Assembly (NCBI GenBank): GCA_018873225.1
Contig: JAEILZ010000004.1
Location: forward strand, 4,340,001-4,404,000
Origin: [Phialemoniopsis] sp. UDSM-2020
Taxonomy: Eukaryota > Ascomycota > Sordariomycetes > Thyridiales > Thyridiaceae
Direction of reading: 5' to 3'
Length of the DNA stretch: 64,000 nucleotides
Part shown: piece after piece, positions 36,101 to 46,253 of the stretch
Layout of the letters: every line of letters begins with the position of its first letter
Numbering within the stretch: the first letter of the stretch is position 1
Notes under the pieces: generated by a model
The model's input: only the letters and a program-made list of their open reading frames with translations
Database searches by the model: none
What the model was told of the DNA's origin: nothing
Position numbers and translations under genes: made by a program

Positions 36101-39100
36101 GCGATTGATCTTCAGGGAAGGCGTAAGAGGAAGCTGCTTGACAGGGATGTACAGGGTAGGGAGCATGTAGCTGGGGATGGTGCTTCGCAGCGCAGTCTGA
36201 ACCAGCTTCTTCGCGATGAACAGCCGCTCCCGGGTGACCTCGGAGAGCCTAGCAAGATCATCCGTCCCATCAAATAGCGGACCGAGTTCGATGAAGGCAG
36301 CTAAATCTGCGGGATTCTTGGTTCCTCGGAACGCAATGGCCTCAACCATCACATCAACACCGTGCCCAAGGCACCGGCGCAGGTGTTGCTCAATCTCAGT
36401 CAGAATGATAGTTCTGCCATTGAGATGCAGATCTTCGGCCTTGCTCGAGACAATTTCCAGCACACCTCTCTCAGTGTAGCGGACACGGAAACCGGTCTTG
36501 TAGTACTTGGTCTTCTTGCCCTCGTTGAAATCGGCGGTGTTCCAGTAAGTTGTGTCGATGCGACCCTTGGTAAAGGTGCAGCCGAGCGTGGGACCTTCGA
36601 TCACCAATTCGCCAATGGCACCAATGGGCATCAACTTGCGGTGATCTTCGGGATTGATGATCCAGAAGCTGCCCACCAGTGGCCGGCCCACACGGTTGAG
36701 GTCTTGCGGGCCAAACACCTCGAGAAACGAAATGGCGAGTGGACAGACATCAGGCGCGCCATAGGCCATGATCACCTTCTTCTTGCCCGACCACGGACTC
36801 CATGAGTCGTGGTCCAAGGCTCGTGTCCGGAAGCAGACAGTTCGGAGGCTTGTCAGCTCATCTACATTGATCTTGCGAGACAGGTTTGGTGTCATGTAAG
36901 ACCAGTTCGCATTCAAACGCTGAACAGCACCAGCAAAGTCTGTCAGTCGGTCGGATGACTTGGGGATGCAGACGCAACCACCATGAATAAGGGGTGTGAA
37001 AATTTCTGCCAATGCAATGTCAACATTGATGGATGACAACTGCATGACACGGCTGCGGGAGGAGATGTCTGCGCCCGGTCCCTGTGCGAGGAAGGCAGTT
37101 GTCATAGCTTCGTGCGTGAATGCCAGGCCTTTGACCTGCTTAGAAGACACTGGTGTGAAGAAGACGCACGCAATGTCATTTGGTCCCACAATGGGAGGAA
37201 GTCTCATCTCCGGCAGGCGGAACGTCTCCATTACATCAGACGAAATGATGATGACCTGTTTGAAGATACCAGCCAGAACTTGAGCAACAACCTCATCGCA
37301 GAGGGCAAGCTTGCAATCCAGCTGATCACACATGGGCTGCAATAGACCCAGCTCATCCGAGTCCATGGGGATGAATGAGGCACCGACCTTGAGCACCGCA
37401 AGCATGGTAACCGGAGTCCATTGCGACTTGCCCATGACCACCGGGATCCTGTCCTGTGGCTTCACGCCTGCATCAATCAGGTGGTATGCAAGCATCTCGG
37501 AGTATTGAGTGAGTTGCCGGTATGTGAGCTCGCCGTCCCAGGCACAGATCGCCTGAGCGTCAGGCTGGTCGATGCCCCGCTTGGTGACCAGATCATGGAC
37601 AATACCGCTCGGATGCTTGGTCCCCGCGGCTTCGTTACCCCAAGTGATTATCTGGGCAAAGTCACGGTCGGTGAACAGGTCAACACCATCAATCGAACCA
37701 TTTGCCGAGTCAAGAATGGCCTGCACAGCTCTTCCAAAGGTATTGGCAACGTTGAGTGCCTGACTTTCCGGCATGAGCGAGCTGTCGATGTCGACAGACA
37801 GCCTTCCGGCAAGGAAGCGCGCACCGATAGCGAGATCGTATTGCGAGGTCTCCTGACTCGAGATGTTGCGAAGGATCATTTCGGAGGTGATGGAGAATCT
37901 GCTGTTCAGATCCACGGGCTCGGTGGCGAAGGAGAGGCACGAATTAAATAATGACTCGTTGCCCTTCAATCCCAACTTGTGGCCTACTTCGGCAATTGAT
38001 ACGTATTGGTGGGGTAGAGAGGCGATGTGCTGATCCTCGACCGCCCGAAGCACTGATGCGAGTGTCTTGTACTTTGACAAGTCCATCTTGCAGGCAATAA
38101 TGTTGTCATAGGCGCCGACCGCGCCCCTCATGCTGGGTGCGCCAGAGGCTGCTTCCCTTCCAGTCGCGCGGTATCCAAAGACCACTTCGTCGATGCGAGT
38201 GTACGCACGCACAACCAGACCCCAGGCTACGCGTAGCACAGTGTCGGGATTGACATTCTGTGCACGGGCAAAGTCGACAATGGCCTTGGCTTGAAGATCG
38301 ATGTCCAGGTGTGCCTTTTCCGATGACCCAGGAAGGTGCCTGTTGCCAAGGTGTGGTAAGATACAGGGACGACAGTCAGCTAGACGATCCTGCCAGAAGC
38401 CAAGGCTGTCACTGCTGCGAGCTGACCCGAGGAACCGAATGTAGCCAGGATAGGACATGCCGGTCGGCTCGGGAAGAGCCCGTTCGGTGGTGTAGGCCCT
38501 ACGCAAGTCGCTGAGGATAGCGTGGAAGCTCACCACATCACAAAGAGTCTCGCTGACATCGATCTTGATGATCGTCTTGATAGGAGTCTTGCACACAGCC
38601 AGGCGGTGGCGCGGCTGCCCAGGATTGTTGGGCACGGCTGGAAGATCTGAAAGTGCCACGACTGGGTCCTCGCCTGGAGCAGCGTCAAAGAACAACATGT
38701 GAGGGCTGCATCGCTTCAGAACCACCTGGTCGAAAAGACCAGTTTCCGTGGCGCTGTCCATAAAAACGGTCCGAAGCGCCGAGTGCTTGGCAACGACATG
38801 TTGCCAGGCAGCACAAAGGCGGCTGATGTTTACCATCTCGCCGATCGGCGAGGCGTACTCGTAGTATGAATGGAGGAAGCACTTTTCTGGCTCTGTCGCC
38901 TGCGTGATCAGTTGGCTTTGCTGGCCAGGCGTCACTGGATACACTGCCTCGACATCGCGCACACTGCTCAGACCGAGATCAGATACTATGGCGCTGTTGA
39001 GCATCGCAATGCTTTCGTAAGAAACATCAAGGTAAGGGACATCCGACGGAGTAAGTTCTTCGGCATGGTATCGTAGGCGGCCGATAGCCTCGAGAAGCAG

Positions 39101-41563
39101 GTGTTCGTAGTTCTGTATCCAAGATGTGATGCGCTGCTGATGTTTTGATTGGCGGTTGTAAAGAATCTTGATCTTGGCGATGCCCCGATCTATCATGGCG
39201 TTTACCTCGAACAACGCAATGCGTCCGACACGCGGGCCAATGTCGCTCGTCCGCGACGCCAGAGTGCGCCCAGGTATGGTAACCTGCTCAAGGAAGCCGC
39301 TGGTGCCATCGAGCTGCTGGAGTGAGCCAGCGTAGCTGAAAATGAACTCGAATGGTCGATCGTTCGCCAGAAGATCAGGTGCATCAGCATTGAAAAGCCT
39401 GGCGGCCAATTCGTGGGATGCCTTGACACGGTTCGATCGGCGGGCGTCCTTGACGCGTTTGAGGACCTCGATGAAGTCATCAGACCCTTGCACAGATTCC
39501 TGCACCGGGCACAGCGTCGTGAACCAGCCCACAGTCTCACAAATATCAATCGCAGGCTCGTCAAGTTCCCTGCCATGCTCTTGGTTCCAGATAGCGGGCA
39601 CGGGGCGGTCGTGGAATGTCTGCGAGAAGGAAAGAAGGAGGGCGGCAATGTAAATATCAACAGATTCGGTTCGGAATACCTGGTTGCAGTTTCCTTGCAG
39701 GAGTGCGCTGAGCTCAGGACTGAGGATAAAGCCAGCTTCTGCAGCGTCGCCATACGTGTTGGGGGCATCTTGCATGTCCCAATATTGGTAGTCGCCCGGT
39801 TTGACGTCAGCAACGCGCTCCGCGACAGTGGGTGTCAGTACCTCGGATCTTTGAATTTCGATCCACTTGTGGAAGGGCATGGACCGCTGCGACATGAGGC
39901 TTCCCTTCTCCAGAAGCTCCTCTAGATCTCGAATGATCACGCGCCATGACAGCAGGTCGACCACAAGGTGGTGAGCGAGGATGTAAAGTATTTGTTGACC
40001 TTCTCTCGTGCGCACATGGTCTACTGCGAAAACGGGTCCGCGCTCGACGTCGATGCTGGCCTGCGTCGCCTCAATGATCGCCTCCATGTCCTCTTCGGTG
40101 TTGGCGATGCAATGTTTCAGACGGAAAGATCCTTCGACTTCGGGCAGGACTCGCTGCACCCATCCCTCGGCAGTAAGAGTGAACCGGGCGCGCAACATGG
40201 AGTGGTGGCCGACGACAGCCTCAACCGCAGCCCGAACATCGTCCACGTTCACAACAGCGTTGATGCGTAGAAGCATACTCTGGTTGAAACGGTAGCTCCC
40301 GTCGCTCGATGCCCGGTCCTCGCAGTCTCCTCCCAGGGTCGTGTGGAAGTAGACGTGCTGCATCGGAGCGAGTTCGAAATTGTCGGGCAAATCCTCCTCT
40401 TGCTTGTGCGCTAAGCCTCCTTTTTGCGATGCCAGGTTGGCGACCTGCTCGAGCTTGAGATTCGGGCACATAATCTCGTGCACTTCAAGGAAGATGGACT
40501 CGAGCTTGGCGCGGGCGACGAGTTGCATGGCCAGTAGCTCATCGCCTCCGAGCTGTGCAAATGAAAAGTTCATCCCAATTCGTTCGAGAGGTAGCTGCAG
40601 GACTTTGCCGACAAGGCGTTGGACCGAGCGCTCCATCTCATTCCTGGGGCCGAGGAGTTCCTGGTGCACGTCCAAACTCCTGATCTGCTGGTGGGTGGCC
40701 TCATTGATGTTCTGGATCCAGGTGCGCAGTCGCCGCCGGTCGGTGGCACCGTCCTCGGTGAGAGGCATGCTCTCGATAACCACCCACACGTCAGGACGCT
40801 GGTACTTTTGGGGAGAAGCCTCCAGCTCCTGGCGCACCGCGGCTACCTGGGTTCCGGCAAACATTGTCTTGGGGTGTGAGATGAGCTGAGGTTCAACGCA
40901 GTGGAAAGGCTCCTTTGACTGCAAGCTGGAGAGTGTGAGAATGGCGACGAGGTTCCCGTCCAGCAGGCCAGCCCTCGGCCTGAGGAAGACTGCATCTGAT
41001 ACTGTCTTATGCAGGGCGACTAATTCCTCGGCACCGTTTCCACAGCCGGCTGTCGTTTTACTTGACGTACTTGATTGCCTGGAATGTTGACTTGGTGAAG
41101 AATATTCTGTACTAGAATCTCCGCTGGAGGTTGTGATGTGAAGAGGAGCAATGGGGGAGGGCTCTGAAGTGTCTGACGGCGGTGTTGTTGGATGCGGTAC
41201 CATGCGGGTCTGGAGCTCTGCCAGCGTCCGGCAGGTGAGGATATCATGGGTGCTGACGCTCATGCCGGCGGCTAGGCACGATCGTCTGAGGATCTCTGCG
41301 CTTCGAAGGTCGCCGCCAAGCTCGACAAACGAGTCGAGAAGGTCGATTCTGTCTTCCCTGATACCGAGGACCTCCGAGATCAACATGCTGAGCCTGTCCT
41401 CAACACTCATCTCCTCGACGAGACACCATGACGAGGGAGAGTCCTCCCTCGGAGGAGAGGTGAGTAATTGTGCGCTGTCCATGGTCAACAGCAGTGGTGT
41501 GTAGGAAAGGGTATCTAATGATACAATCAAAGGGAAATACAATTGGGTATCAAGCTGTGTCAT
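33176..41563 (-). CDS. NRPS-like megasynthase with degenerate active sites (probable pseudoenzyme)
   Basis: An intronless frame of 2,795 residues. A second ATG at 41482 (Met28) has a strong ACCATGG context and is the likelier start (2,768 residues). Order by residue: carrier 1 (52-120), remnant of an adenylation C-subdomain (180-285), carrier 2 (305-380), epimerization domain (395-840), condensation (868-1300), adenylation (1320-1825), carrier 3 (1858-1928), condensation (1955-2400), carrier 4 (2440-2530), disordered tail (2535-2795). The serine that takes phosphopantetheine is replaced in every carrier: Leu86, Glu342, Val1893, Leu2484. The adenylation domain has TPVSSKQVKG for the P-loop, YGAPDV for YGPTE and YKTGF for YxTGD. 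The condensation domains have SETLCDV and SKAQYDD for HHxxxDG. The epimerization domain keeps HHLVVDLLSW. The order recalls the C-terminal end of long fungal T-E-C-A-T-C-T synthetases. No stop or frameshift occurs, which argues for a retained non-catalytic function. Confidence 0.88.
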   Translation of the reverse strand: MTQLDTQLYFPLIVSLDTLSYTPLLLTMDSAQLLTSPPREDSPSSWCLVEEMSVEDRLSMLISEVLGIREDRIDLLDSFVELGGDLRSAEILRRSCLAAGMSVSTHDILTCRTLAELQTRMVPHPTTPPSDTSEPSPIAPLHITTSSGDSSTEYSSPSQHSRQSSTSSKTTAGCGNGAEELVALHKTVSDAVFLRPRAGLLDGNLVAILTLSSLQSKEPFHCVEPQLISHPKTMFAGTQVAAVRQELEASPQKYQRPDVWVVIESMPLTEDGATDRRRLRTWIQNINEATHQQIRSLDVHQELLGPRNEMERSVQRLVGKVLQLPLERIGMNFSFAQLGGDELLAMQLVARAKLESIFLEVHEIMCPNLKLEQVANLASQKGGLAHKQEEDLPDNFELAPMQHVYFHTTLGGDCEDRASSDGSYRFNQSMLLRINAVVNVDDVRAAVEAVVGHHSMLRARFTLTAEGWVQRVLPEVEGSFRLKHCIANTEEDMEAIIEATQASIDVERGPVFAVDHVRTREGQQILYILAHHLVVDLLSWRVIIRDLEELLEKGSLMSQRSMPFHKWIEIQRSEVLTPTVAERVADVKPGDYQYWDMQDAPNTYGDAAEAGFILSPELSALLQGNCNQVFRTESVDIYIAALLLSFSQTFHDRPVPAIWNQEHGRELDEPAIDICETVGWFTTLCPVQESVQGSDDFIEVLKRVKDARRSNRVKASHELAARLFNADAPDLLANDRPFEFIFSYAGSLQQLDGTSGFLEQVTIPGRTLASRTSDIGPRVGRIALFEVNAMIDRGIAKIKILYNRQSKHQQRITSWIQNYEHLLLEAIGRLRYHAEELTPSDVPYLDVSYESIAMLNSAIVSDLGLSSVRDVEAVYPVTPGQQSQLITQATEPEKCFLHSYYEYASPIGEMVNISRLCAAWQHVVAKHSALRTVFMDSATETGLFDQVVLKRCSPHMLFFDAAPGEDPVVALSDLPAVPNNPGQPRHRLAVCKTPIKTIIKIDVSETLCDVVSFHAILSDLRRAYTTERALPEPTGMSYPGYIRFLGSARSSDSLGFWQDRLADCRPCILPHLGNRHLPGSSEKAHLDIDLQAKAIVDFARAQNVNPDTVLRVAWGLVVRAYTRIDEVVFGYRATGREAASGAPSMRGAVGAYDNIIACKMDLSKYKTLASVLRAVEDQHIASLPHQYVSIAEVGHKLGLKGNESLFNSCLSFATEPVDLNSRFSITSEMILRNISSQETSQYDLAIGARFLAGRLSVDIDSSLMPESQALNVANTFGRAVQAILDSANGSIDGVDLFTDRDFAQIITWGNEAAGTKHPSGIVHDLVTKRGIDQPDAQAICAWDGELTYRQLTQYSEMLAYHLIDAGVKPQDRIPVVMGKSQWTPVTMLAVLKVGASFIPMDSDELGLLQPMCDQLDCKLALCDEVVAQVLAGIFKQVIIISSDVMETFRLPEMRLPPIVGPNDIACVFFTPVSSKQVKGLAFTHEAMTTAFLAQGPGADISSRSRVMQLSSINVDIALAEIFTPLIHGGCVCIPKSSDRLTDFAGAVQRLNANWSYMTPNLSRKINVDELTSLRTVCFRTRALDHDSWSPWSGKKKVIMAYGAPDVCPLAISFLEVFGPQDLNRVGRPLVGSFWIINPEDHRKLMPIGAIGELVIEGPTLGCTFTKGRIDTTYWNTADFNEGKKTKYYKTGFRVRYTERGVLEIVSSKAEDLHLNGRTIILTEIEQHLRRCLGHGVDVMVEAIAFRGTKNPADLAAFIELGPLFDGTDDLARLSEVTRERLFIAKKLVQTALRSTIPSYMLPTLYIPVKQLPLTPSLKINRRSLQKMIKGLSRDQLLALSEIPSPINVQTMGLKPLPLTEVEERMRKIWAQVLKVEPASINTADGFIRAGGDVVLASKLVAECRKQSIKVSVADLMNNTALTDICRSTVSLDEDRALEPTSAPVSPSKEPAAPTHMSISEKLVGILAGKAGLDRDTIEDFAEASAMQARSIEAGMLRGRANINYLQFSFTGSVNNKKLEEAFQTLTKIHPILRTAFVPHNRKVYQIVLKEFHTGFKRHMCPNWRLDALAEKLIRKDQSGPISFSAPLTKAILIDAAKQSTLILRLSKAQYDDLSVAVLVKDLKRLYDGSQVPPKRPTYCSFMRAAHSANINGGEEYWRQVLDGATMTQVVAHTKPYALTSNARTIREQMPISLPTNLGISFETVLKSAWAMVLARMSGTGDVVFGEIIEGRHTQLRKGQSAYGVLGPTCNTLPVRVRFGDVSLSPLQLLQYVHAQRLASIPYENFGYQRIVEKCTTWQYWTRLSTVVQHQREETALTADEPKTFHLGSAGCKLTITETKAKDLPDLLVESMIHENDQLNLSMTFCEDRVPVSFAEEALRMLSSTIDLLTGVSIMQTIVPTGAEYSNLQRQIPLAQASGTVNQLMSEVQNIQQKKAAEDMLTQEQMVALREFITKAWQTVLDPKKLGVPEEQQHNAAFYDLWGSLLPAAQLAIYMTKESAKVDLPGLPRGFSVTMEEIIEHPTMMRQYELVARKLTGGEGGSGKRSPAGETERTLSPSVTNPLASRRRSTITAGAKSILRLATTKLHSERSSPNSAGHGHSRMHSAPPVTTAAASTNIAANNVDDFVSPLTPENQTRVESAPPQQQQIADEEAAAAPQLPMLPLFTPVGDVGDSMMADSLAPRQAGRHGSSTSMESMTEGSSAASEEQPAAVPVSAVSAKAVHFDEPARDINGNEIHVPKGRLQGIAEQDFVVSPLSAVAPSSAARRFFSEGSAGQQGAGHGGFRTLRASIVERLR

Positions 41564-42031
41564 TCAAACAGAATCACTGGGCGCAACAACAATGACGTAG
41601 TTGCTAGCGTGCAATTGGCAACGGCGCTCAGGCAAGAACCGTTGAGACACACAGGGCACGCATGGACTGTGCGGTAAGTCGAATCGACGAGCCGATATTG
41701 GCAAATAGCAACGACAACTTTCAGCTATTGCCACAATGAGAGCGTGAAGTTGAATGAGGAAGAGAAGAGAAGAGAAGGTCGAGCTGACGATGGGAAAGAT
41801 GAGCAGAGGAATGTGTCCTAATAGGGTGGGACTGCAGCATATGTTTGAGAGTGTAAGTAGTGGTAGTGTGCCTGCAGCACTGGCATGCGAGATCCATACC
41901 ACGACAACCACAAGGGTAACAAGCGCACAATGGACAAGGGCAAGGAAATAAGATAAGCATCATCTGGAGTGTTACTCCGTAGCCTGCCGCAGGGTTGGGG
42001 CGTGTCTTGCGGCATTCTCCAAGTGCCATAC

Positions 42032-42056
42032 ACGTACCCGTACCCGTACCGTACCG
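42032..42056. repeat. Short (GTACCC)n-type tandem repeat
   Basis: About four imperfect copies of a 6-nt unit (ACGTACCCGTACCC...), read directly. It lies about 0.5 kb upstream of the synthetase-like gene start. No function assigned. Confidence 0.6.
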
Positions 42057-45000
42057 GGATGCAAAGGACCCCAACTCGACGGTTGTGCTCGAGTTGGGTA
42101 GTTGGGTGCAGTCGCGAGGACCCAACTTTGGATTGTCGACCCAGACCACCAAAAAGTCAACCGAGAACAGGGTGCGATTCACCAGTCAGAATTCAGGACA
42201 GCACCACTCAGCCTTTGCGAGGGTGGCAGGGAAGACTTGTCCTTGCACAGTCTAAAAGGACACCCCTGCCTGGCAGTACCCGTCGATCTGCAGGCAGATG
42301 GAGCTGGGGGGGCGGAGGGATGCAAAAGCGAGGGCCAACATGTGGTTGGAGGACAGCACTTGGGGGGAGGGTGCAATTTGGGGGAGGTATGGGGACCATG
42401 TCAACTCTGTACTCCGTACAACATGCCTCAAGCATTCGTCAGCCTTGATCGAGTGCAGCAAGGCAATCCTAATTTAGAAAAGAGCATGAGGCCAAAGTAG
42501 CCGCATCGTGCGAGACCAAGAGCGCGTGTGTAGCAGGATAATGGGCAATAGCACTAGCTAGCTCATCGAGGGCCGGGCTTTGCGTACCTATCTCATGCTG
42601 GCAATGGAGACAGGCGTCTTACGATGCCACTCTGTAAAGCATCGAGATGATGGGCAGAGATTGGATTGAGTGTTGGCCTGCGCAACTTAGCTGACCGAGT
42701 CTGCGACCATGCAGGGACCTCCTCTCCTCCTGCGATCGCGAGGCGTTCTGCGATCCCAGGGAGAAGACAAGAAGGATTCCGCGGGTGTAGCAGTGGAGTC
42801 GAGCGCGGTGAAAAGAGTAATGCTCGACAGAGAATGACGGCAGAGGTCGAGAACGGTGGTGGGTGAGTGGAATGCTGGGTGGTGGAGGAAGATTGACAAG
42901 AGTCCGGTCGCGAGCGAGGGAGGGAGAAAACAAGCGCGCACTGCAGACGCTGAGTGGCCAGTCTTGCCAGTTCTACAGTGCGGTCGGGCAGGGGTTGGGG
43001 GAGATCCTAGGCCTAAAAAAGTCCCGGCCGAGTCAAAATGCTCGGGTGTTTTGCAGCTGCCCAGGCTGTCAGGGCTGTGTCCTGCCGCCTTTGGGGCCTG
43101 CGTGTCTTGTTTGGGGGCTGCGCCTTCCCAACAGTAGCACTACGCGGGCCGCTTACTGTACGGAAAGTACGAAGTAACAATTTTGATGAAACATCATGAC
43201 TGATGAAGAAAGAGCCAACAGTCCAACCAACCAACGCTCCAGGGCTCCTCCAACTTACAAAGTACTTGCTCACCAACCGCCCGGTGTCAGCTCTAGGCGA
43301 CCATAAGGTCAGACCGCACGGGGCCATCGTCATCGACCCGCCATGCATTTGCTGATCCCCGGGAAGGATAGCCGGCGCGGCTAACACGAACAGCTGGAGA
43401 TGGCAGCCGCCGCGCGAAGCAGGCAGACACGATACAAGAATGAGTGAAGGTCGGTCACGGCTTTCGGATTGCCTACCAAGGTATTCTCAATATCCGAAGG
43501 CAGCAGTCAAATCGATACAAGCTTGCAATCATACATATGATCTCCTCTGTTCTCCTAAAGACAATCGAGCTTGGGTGTCATTGAACGACCGGCAAGAACG
43601 GGTGATGCTCTTGTGATGCCAGGCTACCTGTCCACTTCTCACCCGAATATCCACAAAGTGTCGTTGCATGTTGAATCCCTCAACTCTCCCTCTAGACGGT
43701 ATTAGGAAGGTCCTCGTTCTGGATTCTGGACTCAATGATGGCAATCAATGTGCAACACGTGCTAAAGTAATGGGTGCTTCCATTTTTGGTGCTGGAATGT
43801 GGTGATGGTGCTTGTTGGTGTACTTTGTTGGGTGTTCATGGGGAAACAAACCCCCACATTCCTCGACAACGGCACTAGGCTCGGGCCCTAGACAAACTGA
43901 AACACGGGCGATTTAAAGCGAGCGAGCTAACCAAACGTCTACCTGACGATGCAGCATTAAAACATCATCCCATCTCGTGCTGTTGATCTCGTGGTTATTT
44001 TTATATTCTTGCATCTCACCTCTTGGGAGGGGCAGTCGACCATCATATCTGTTCATTCGGATCATCACTATCTTGCCAAAACAAGGTTCCTGGAATCATC
44101 TCATGGGTTGATCAATCAGTGCCGACGACCTGCCCCATTGATCGATCCTCGAATCCCTGCACATGACGCAATATCGGGACTGGTCTAGCTCCCAAGCCAA
44201 GCAAGTTGGCCAGTGCTTCCGGCTGTGCCGCACGCCAAATTTCCCCTCAACGGCCTAGCTTGCAGCGATTGATGCAATCGATGCCACTGATGCAACATCC
44301 AACAACAGGATAATTTGCTTGTCGTCGCTCTTGCTGTTCACTTCAAACGACATTCTCCAGAGCTCATGGCGGTACAAGATCCACCAAGAGATTGCTGAGT
44401 TTGTCAAGGGCAGGCAGGCAGTCAGTCAGTCCTTTTGCGACTGTTTGCATGCCCCAACCCGACCCCAAATGTTCACAGACGCATCTACCCACTTGAGCAT
44501 ATCCCGACCAGGGCAGCGCTCCTTCGTCTGATGCAGCAAGCCATGAAGCGAGCAAGAATGCAAACTTTAAATCTCTCCCAGAGAGATAGTTTAGACCTCA
44601 TGGCCTAATCGCTGTTTCTAACTCGTCAATTCCCCTGCTTGGCCTGCATCTTCGCAAAACACCAAATATGCTTAAACCTCATCCTCACTGCCCCATCAGG
44701 GCATATCACGGAATGCGACGAACAGGCCTAGCCAGACGGACAGGTCAATTTAGCACGACCGTTATGTCTCACTTGCTGCAGAGCTCTGGAGTGGCGTCAT
44801 GTGTATCCAAAAAAAGATGATCCCGCCTCCCGACGTGACGGATCTTCCCATGACTCTAGACCTCGACTCGCTCCAAGATCCAGGAACAGCCCCTCCACAT
44901 GACCTGGCGCCGCCACGCGCGGTATAACGCGGATAATCTGGCCACTTGCTGCGTGCCCGGCGTCTGTCAAGAGGACCGACGCTCCGGTCGCAGACACCGA

Positions 45001-45106
45001 CTCCCCGCGCGACTGCAACCTCGTGGGGCGTCCTGTGTCGTGGAACTCGTGCACGAGGCCGCTCTCATCACTGGCCGGATCTCGATCTCCAGCCACTACC
45101 CCTGCC

Positions 45107-45331
45107 ATGCCCATGCTGATCCTTTTCTTGCTGTCCTACCTCTGCACCTCTGTTGCGACCGCACCACGGCCGCCCTCGCATCGCGGTGTCGCTATGCTGT
45201 TACCCGAGCCCGTCTCCTGCACCTCCTGTTACCCTCGGTCACGTCCATATCCTGTTGGGCCTGCAGTAGTCCGCATATCCCGTGCCCATGGAGCTACAGG
45301 AGCAGCAACTTGTCACGAATATTGGCACTAG
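45107..45331 (+). CDS. Possible small secreted peptide (weak)
   Basis: A 74-residue frame starting at 45107 opens with a strong signal-peptide-like stretch (MPMLILFLLSYLCTSVATA) with a plausible cleavage after Ala. The rest is rich in proline and arginine and has three cysteines. No family is recognised, there is no clear promoter, and the frame sits in a region with open frames on both strands, so chance is a real alternative. Confidence 0.2.
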   Translation: MPMLILFLLSYLCTSVATAPRPPSHRGVAMLLPEPVSCTSCYPRSRPYPVGPAVVRISRAHGATGAATCHEYWH

Positions 45332-46253
45332 TCTCGGTCGCTGCTCACACGATGACCTTCCAGTTGCCCTCCCTTTGTGCCGTGTGAAGGATTGGACCGC
45401 CGAAAGTGAAACAAGCGTAGGGTAGCAATGAATTGTGACGTTCAAGCTTGGATCGCCGATAGATATTGGGAACTCTGTCCCGACCGAGTGACGAAAGTAG
45501 CAACAGTGTCGATCCCCCGCTTCCCCAGTAGTCGTGGTCGGTCGGTATCTGCATGCGTTGACAAGTGCATTGCTCAATCAATGTGTTTCCATGAAGAAGA
45601 GTAGCTCAACAAGACCAAAGCTCCAAGCAGATCACTGTTAGGCCCAACGTCAATAGTTCTTCGACGGCCTCGATAAGATATTCAGTGACAGTCTTTGAGA
45701 CCTACGTCACGTTCTACGGCTCGACTACATCCTAGGAAACAAGCCAGATGATCTCAGAGCATTATTGCAGCAACTAGTGAGAATGGGAGTGTTCAGGAGA
45801 CCAACATCATAGAACCTCCGCTGTACCAGATGAGTGTTATAAACTACAGGGGCTAGTATGCAAATACGTAAAAGGAGCACTCAGGATTGTCTTCGTCACA
45901 ATTATACCGTTCCTGAGCACATTTTCGGACCACGTAGGTCCTCTCAAATATGACTTCTCTGTAACTCTGAATGATATCTTGCCATCTTGTTCATTGGACT
46001 CTCACCTGGTAAAAAGGGTCATGACTCTATGATCAGTAACATTGATAGTAAAGACACTCGGATCGCTTCGTGACATGAGCTATCATACTTGTTCGTCACG
46101 AGGACAAGACGACGCAGAAGTTTACGGCGAAGTAATGCTCGTGTACGGCACTACACTTCCACATGCGCATGCAACTTGATCTGTGCGGCCCCCCTGTCCC
46201 GACAGTCTGGTAACGCGCCGTGATCGCCGCGTAAGATCCAACGCCACTTTGCT

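Larger units (their letters stand above)
41564..46253. other. Long intergenic region (4.7 kb)
   Basis: No convincing gene. It includes the promoter of the synthetase-like gene, a short CGTACC-type repeat at 42032-42056, and one weak candidate for a small secreted peptide at 45107-45331. The run from 45.4 to 46.2 kb is AT-richer and shows nothing recognisable. Confidence 0.5.
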
